Shown here one piece after another: positions 60,601 through 64,000 of a stretch of DNA of 64,000 nt (position 1 is the first letter of the stretch; each line of letters opens with the position of its first letter). A model generated the notes under the pieces. It saw nothing but the letters and a program-made list of their open reading frames with translations. It did not search any database and had not been told where the DNA came from. This DNA is from Linanthus parryae. Taxonomy: Eukaryota > Streptophyta > Magnoliopsida > Ericales > Polemoniaceae. The stretch spans positions 70,230,991 to 70,294,990 of the forward strand of contig JALGPY010000003.1 of NCBI GenBank assembly GCA_023055425.1, in the 5' to 3' direction. The translations under genes were made by a program, and so were the position numbers.

Positions 60601-61370
60601 GAGATCGAGAAATTGACGAAAAACGTGTAGCTAACGCCGTCCAAATTGCAAACGCAGAATCTAAATGCAGCACTAGAGGAAGAACAGATGCAGAAATGGA
60701 AGCAATCAAGCAAGAGCGGAGATGGCGATCAAGAACCTGCCAGGAGCTGAAAGCTGAATTCGACACCAAAACACCAGACGAATCAGGAACTAGAGACGGC
60801 GGTGGAGCGGTGGTGACGGCGTCGCGAAGATCATTGGCCTCAAGAACAGTGAGCATTTGAGCTTTCCAGATGAGGTAATTGCTCGCATCAAGCTTGATTT
60901 GAACTAAGGATTTGAGATTGGCGATGAGAAATTGAAGACCAGACGGGAGGTTTGAGGAAGAAGACGCCATTGTTGACGAAGGAATAGCTCAGAAGCAACA
61001 GGATAGATGATGAGGAAGAGAACAAATGAATGGACCACAATCACCGTGAGGTGTTGTGTGGCTCTGATACCATATATACTCAAAGAAATGGAGAAGATAA
61101 ACTGTATTGCTTAGTCGTAAAGTAAAGGTTTTACACATATATATACACAGATGAGGATCTAACACACTAACAACCTTTCTAACAACCTTCTAGTTATTAC
61201 AGTTAGACCCCAAACTTCTCTTATACTGCTGCTATCAGATTCACATACATACTCAATCACTGCTCCTAGTTTCAACTAAAGTTCTATAAACCAACAAGTC
61301 TTTGTTGGTGATCGGTAAATGTGGATAATTGGAGAGTTATGAGGGCGTCCACCACAGAGTACTATTTTCT

Positions 61371-61405
<35 letters not shown>

Positions 61406-64000
61406 GAAGACCCGGTCACTTTAGTATTATTTTAATATATTTATATTGTACTGTCCAGGTGAACCAAATTACCCTCCAGAGTAGCTGCTTTTTAAAAGAA
61501 ATAGAGGGCAAAACGGTCATTTTGGCAAAAAGTAAATAGTGGGGGGGGGGGGGGGGGGCAGACCCGGTCACTTTAATATTATTTTAATATATTTATATTT
61601 TATTGTCCAGGTGAACCAAATTACCCTCCAGAGTAGCTACTTTTTAAAAGAAATAGAGGGCAAAACGATCATTTTGGCAAAAAGTAAATAGTGGTTAGAG
61701 GGGAAGGCCCGGGCGGGTTGAACTGGTGTGTGCTTGTGGGTTTTAGAGGGGGTCGGGGTGGAGGGGCCAGGCGGGTCGCGGTCCTAGTGGAGGGGGTTGA
61801 GGGGCGGGTTAGGTACTTAGGTTAGGGAGGAGGAGGGGGTCGGTTAGAGGGGGGGGGGGGGGAGGGGGCTGGGTTGACCAGTTTGGGCTGTGGGCCGACC
61901 CCCTTGACACCACTAGTTCCTTACGATAAACATGATACTTCGAGTCTTTGACCAATGTAGTTTTAGCATCTTCTAAACGCCTTCAAAAACTATATCTCCC
62001 TTGAAATCATTACTAGTATTGATTCTCCCTTAATTTGAAATATGCGATTCACATACATACTCAATCCTTGCTCCTAGTTTCAACTAAAGTTCTATAAACC
62101 AACAAGTCTTTGTTGGTGATCGGTAAATGTGGATAATTGGAGAGTTATGAGGGCGTCCACCACAGAGTACTGTGATGCAGCATTTGGAAACCCTGGCCTT
62201 CCAGTATATCAAAATGACTACTCAACGTGTACTGTAATGCAAAAGGGTCCAACTGATTAACCTCTATAACTCGGATAGTTGTGATGGCACCCACAACAGG
62301 ACTCAGGCCCTCAAAAGAAATACAAAAACAGGGAAAATTTCGGCTGTATGGCCTTTCCGTTATAAGGAAATGACTACTAGTCAATGAAAAATGCAGTTCA
62401 ACGGATAACGGTCTAATTATTGACAATTTCAGTGGTCCAATTTTGGTAGCATGGGGTTTGCTCCTACAATACGGAAGGGGACCTACGAAACCTGAGTTGG
62501 ATTCATTATTATCCAGCTCTCCCTTGAAGCCAATTTACCCAAGAAGAAACCAAGATCTAAAAACGCACATGACACATCTTTGGCTATTTCCTGTATCTCT
62601 GTTTGGGTACAGTGAGAAGAACCCATATATGGTCACTTTCCAGCTACATGTATTATTTCTCTAATCAAGCATTGGGACAAAAACAAAAAGACAAATCTCC
62701 CCAGTGTTCTTCTTGTCCCTGTTGGAATAGATTAAGCACCATCTGCAATCTCTAAAATTCATCATTAAACTATTATAGAAATCAGAAATCCAATCCAATC
62801 CAGTTCTGGAGAAACAATTCCTGATGATCAATTCTTTAGCAATTAAATGTATCAACAATGGAGGATGGAAGAGGATTTTTACCGTGAAGGAGCCAAAACA
62901 AGTTGGCATTAGGCATGTAATCAAACACGAGCAGCTTCTCATCTCTGGCGAAGTAATAAGCCTTCAGGCTCACCACATTCGGGTGTCGCAGCCTCCCCAG
63001 AACCTCCATGTGCTGCTCGAACTCTCTTTTTCCGCCAATGCTCGCTTCCTTGAGCCTCTTCACGGCCACCACATTGCCGTCGTCCAGCACCGCCTTGTAC
63101 GCCGTCCCGAACCCGCCTTTCCCCAGCATCTCCGCCGACGCCCGGAGCAAATCCTCCAGCTCGAACTTCTTCGCCCCGTCGAAGAACACCATTCGACCCC
63201 TCTCGAACCCTTGTTGCTGCTGGTTGTTCTGGGTCGGGTACGGACTCGACGAGTATACAATCTTCTCTCCCTCCGTCAGGTGGGACCCCTTTGATTCTCT
63301 CGATTTAACGACGTAGTTTCGGATACAGCAGTAGAGGAGGAGGGAGACGACGGCGAGGACCAACACGTCGCCGATTATGATGGCGACTATCGCCACCGTG
63401 CTGATTCTACTGCTCCCGCTTGAGGGCTTCTGGGTTTCCGACACTACCGGCGTCGATTTGACCGGGATTGTGACTGGAGACGACGACACGACCGGAGATG
63501 GACCCACCGGTGATGCGGTTGCGGATCCGGGTTGGGCCGGAGCTTTGCATTCCGAAAGCGGTGGACCGCAGAGAACCGGGTTGAGAGCGAATGAAGATTT
63601 GGGGAAGGCAGAGAGCGATTTGGGGATTTCGCCGGCGAGGGCGTTGCCGGAGACGTTGAAGTCCTGGAGATTCGGGAGGTCCATACCCGAAAGAGAACCC
63701 GAGAACCGGTTCTCTTCGAGCCGGAGAGTGAGCAAATGGGTCAAGCCATTTACAGTCGCCGGAATCTGACCGGTGAAATTGTTATACGACAGATCGAGGC
63801 GGTAAAGCCGGAAAAGCGCCGCAACCGACGCCGGAAACCCGCCGGAGAACTCGTTGTGGGAGAGGAAGAGCAGCTTCAGTGCGGTGAGTTTTGAGAGATC
63901 GGGGACTTGGCCGGAGAAGCGGTTCCACTTGAGGCTCAGAACTCTGAGTTGACTCAGCGAGTTGAGCGGCTCGATAGTTCCCTGAAGGTCCAAACCTTCG
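54663..64000 (-). CDS. LRR receptor-like kinase, At1g68400-like (5' end outside window)
   Basis: Plasma-membrane receptor-like kinase of the LRR-III group, closest by recollection to Arabidopsis At1g68400. Visible exons are 62883-64000 (partial) and 54663-55333, joined by a phase-1 intron (donor 'cacg|gtaaaa', acceptor 'ctcag|gaaac') that splits a glycine codon after WLLHG. About five LRRs are seen, then a Ser/Pro-rich spacer, a transmembrane segment ([20 protein letters not shown]), a juxtamembrane region and the kinase domain. The glycine loop [14 protein letters not shown] lysine, DFG and APE-like APEAL are present, but the catalytic loop reads HGNIKSTN. The HRD arginine and catalytic aspartate are therefore missing, as in many LRR-III members labelled inactive. 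Coding parts are intact despite the 7.5-kb intron. Confidence 0.93.
55716..56370. mobile_element. Candidate TIR element (hAT-like?), GC-rich
   Basis: 'gtggtgtcaagggg' at 55716-55729 is the exact inverse of 56357-56370. Flanking octamers ('actcttta' and 'gttcctta') match at five of eight positions, allowing a decayed 8-bp TSD. The interior has several poly-G runs and two copies of a roughly 145-bp 'gacccggtcac' unit. The right half is repeated in the downstream duplicate, ending at 61913. Confidence 0.45.
56508..56671 (-). repeat. 3' LTR of the 56508-61237 Copia element
   Basis: 164 bp. On the element's strand it starts TGATAGCAG and ends GTGTTGATA. Its first three bases also serve as the TGA stop codon of the polyprotein. 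Confidence 0.93.
56669..60970 (-). CDS. Copia gag-pol polyprotein, full length (1433 aa)
   Basis: A self-contained retrotransposon polyprotein with no stop or frameshift. Domains: gag with zinc knuckle C315-C318-H323-C328; aspartic protease DSGA at 372-375; integrase with zinc site H516/H521/C545/C548 and catalytic D575, D638 and E674; a Pro/Ser-rich linker (800-890); reverse transcriptase with YVDD at 1105-1108; RNase H with D1270, E1311 and D1347. All key residues I can place are present, so the element may be competent. The ATG at 60970 follows a leader of about 100 bp after the 5' LTR. The TGA stop at 56669-56671 overlaps the 3' LTR start. There is no envelope gene. Confidence 0.96.
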   Translation of the reverse strand: MASSSSNLPSGLQFLIANLKSLVQIKLDASNYLIWKAQMLTVLEANDLRDAVTTAPPPSLVPDSSGVLVSNSAFSSWQVLDRHLRSCLIASISASVLPLVLHLDSAFAIWTALATRFSSISRSHIHQLKSQLMNLHKGKQSITVYLDSVKLIVDQLAQINEFVSDEDLILFILQGLPKEYDIFKSTIRIRATPLSITEFQSLLISEELHVVSASNSSHSTNSTTELSEVFSAMHVHKNPNPNKFGQNRYSTNFRPKSYGFSSPGSQSSILGTPRPYYGVSSGSSSPHSGFTRPHTTAGYNNGSGSRFEGSQVVVCQICNRTRHSARDCWYRLDPNKFQSTRPSKQVFTATSNMTEFGHGSSGSTTFRPWCLDSGASHHVTSDLSAFTNTSPYNGTDTVAVGNGATIPIHHTGNGIIHLPTSSLSLSSLLHSPSISTNLLSISKLASDNDCSFLFHSKGYQILDNATQKTLYKGHCRNGLYPLPASPAFPASPCPTSASHFLGAATLHHTSGPSLWHMRLGHPHTNSYNTVARLCNFPILSHDCVCEPCNVAKMHKLPFPKSTSHATELFQLVHSDVWGPSPLPSFKNYRYYILFIDDCSRFCWLYPLQHKSDSYTAFVHFNSFVQNQFHTTIKCFRTDNGTEYLNSQFGSHLQNLGVVHQTSCPHTPEQNGRVERRHQHIIETALALLHQASLPSKFWLEAMVTANFLINRLPKVILHNKSSFQCLFKTLPDYHSLKPFGCLCFPWIRPYNAHKLQNRSSKCIFLGYCTSSKGFRCLDISSHKVFVSRHVKFYEHIFPYATTTSMSSIPQNATPVSTKSLFPSLFNPIPSFETSNVPSPPASSSPPTPPISSPLTQSSSMASPPIPTSLSSSPAPTPPLMTHPMVTRLRSGIVKPNPKYQAHQVSSSFLTEPTTFHEASKFPEWQKAMQEEYHALLAQHTWDLVPLPAHRSPIGNKWVYKVKKNADGSLARYKARLVAKGFHQEYGIDFQETFSPVVKQPTVRVVLTLALTHNWSIRQLDVSNAFLHGHLSEEVYMTQPTGFIHKDYPHYVCKLRKSLYGLKQAPRAWYTMLSSFLLSLGFKMCSADTSLFVRKTDTDMIALLVYVDDILVTGSSTALIDSLVKSMQKVFAMKDLGSLSYFLGIEVHQQAQGFLLNQHKYALELLNKAGMKDCKPLDTPQASKYRKVSSFELELFADPTMFRTIVGGLQYLTITRPDIQFTVNTLCQHLHSPTNGHFQEVKRLLRYIKGTASQGLQFMPSTALNVTAFTDADWAGDILTRRSTSGICVFLGCNLVSWSSKKQSTVSRSSTEAEYRALADTVAEVKWLQFLLKDLFVQSSAVPHIWCDNISTIALAANPVLHTKAKHIEIDHHFVREQIHLRNITLDHICSADQLADIMTKALPTSQFVFLKSKLGLQSLQKVPQKKGVLIQGA
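61061..61072 (-). other. Primer-binding site of the 56508-61237 element
   Basis: The minus strand reads 'tggtatcagagc' directly beside the 5' LTR, a perfect match to the common initiator tRNA-Met primer site. Confidence 0.93.
61073..61237 (-). repeat. 5' LTR of the 56508-61237 Copia element
   Basis: 165 bp, the same as 56508-56671 except for an extra 'gct' triplet near its outer end and 'tatatactc' in place of 'tatcaacactc' beside the primer-binding site. Confidence 0.93.
61364..62171. repeat. Tandem duplication copy 2, with empty Copia target site
   Basis: About 808 bp, nearly identical to the reconstructed copy 1 apart from poly-G lengths and a few substitutions. The insertion target is uninterrupted here: 'atgcgattcacatacat' near 62042-62058 contains a single GATTC. 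The 'gacccggtcac' unit occurs at 61409 and 61561. It begins with a 31-base poly-G (61373-61403). Confidence 0.92.

Larger units (their letters stand above)
56508..61237 (-). mobile_element. Intact, young Copia element in the kinase intron
   Basis: The 4730-bp element has a GATTC duplication (56503-56507 and 61238-61242), LTRs of 164 and 165 bp, a primer-binding site and one uninterrupted 1433-codon polyprotein frame. The two LTRs are identical apart from a 3-bp 'gct' difference near one end and a small difference at the other. Small size, short LTRs and single frame resemble the Ale/Retrofit group, a tentative assignment. The second duplication copy shows the empty target. It shares the transcription direction of the kinase gene. 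Confidence 0.95.
55840..61363. repeat. Tandem duplication copy 1, carrying the Copia insertion
   Basis: It starts 'attttctgaggggg' and ends 'cagagtact'. Removing the Copia element and one TSD leaves about 789 bp, nearly identical to copy 2. Within it a 145-bp unit starting 'gacccggtcac' occurs at 55869 and 56014. Confidence 0.9.
55334..62882 (-). other. 7.5-kb intron of the receptor kinase
   Basis: It lies between the P-loop half and the catalytic half of the kinase domain. It holds a tandem duplication (55840-61363 and 61364-62171), a candidate hAT-like element (55716-56370) and an intact Copia element (56508-61237) in the same orientation as the gene. Without the Copia element and one duplicate copy it would be about 2 kb. 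62172-62882 and 55334-55715 show nothing else. Confidence 0.88.

Noticed and set aside
63060..63769. Plus-strand and alternative-frame open frames across the receptor kinase exon
   Set aside because: Shadow frames in GC-rich coding sequence; the minus-strand kinase explains the region.

Overview
The window is nuclear DNA of a flowering plant, most likely a eudicot. The host genes have spliced introns and plant-specific families: a PR-5 thaumatin-like protein and an LRR-III receptor kinase. About two thirds of the sequence is transposable elements. No bacterial, organellar or CRISPR features were seen. Only three host genes are supported.

Layout. 1-2600: an Angela-like LTR remnant, a Copia 3' fragment, and the CARS upstream region. 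2716-14645 (+): a nine-exon cysteinyl-tRNA synthetase gene whose coding frame stays open. Its introns carry two MULE-like elements, a hAT-like MITE, another inverted-repeat MITE, a tandem duplication and long poly-T tracts. 15843-16574 (+): an intronless thaumatin-like gene. 17753-17849: a tiny tRNA-derived SINE with perfect target-site duplications. 19049-27210 (-): a complete, recent Angela-type Copia element (TSD CTTGG) whose interior is coding-dead. 28701-54329: a nested transposon stack. A PIF/Harbinger-like MITE (TTA TSD) holds an Angela-type element (28787-53189). That element holds a Tekay-like solo LTR in its 5' LTR and a short-LTR Copia element (38646-52505, TSD GTATA). The short-LTR element holds a second Angela-type element (40566-49195, TSD ATTTG), which holds a Stowaway-like MITE. 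A 5'-truncated LINE with a 19-bp TSD sits in the outer MITE. 54663-64000 (-): an LRR receptor-like kinase resembling Arabidopsis At1g68400, with exon 1 running off the window. Its single visible intron is 7.5 kb because it holds an 0.8-kb tandem duplication and, inside one copy, an intact 4.7-kb Copia retrotransposon with near-identical LTRs.

The three host genes do unrelated jobs: translation, defence, and receptor signalling. The interest lies in the transposon history. Target-site duplications resolve five nesting levels. One Angela lineage seems to transpose although its gag-pol is dead. The LTR divergences conflict with the nesting order. One Copia copy looks recently inserted and possibly competent, in sense orientation inside a kinase intron, and its empty target site is preserved in the neighbouring duplicate.

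All family assignments come from recognising motifs by eye. Divergence values are hand counts.
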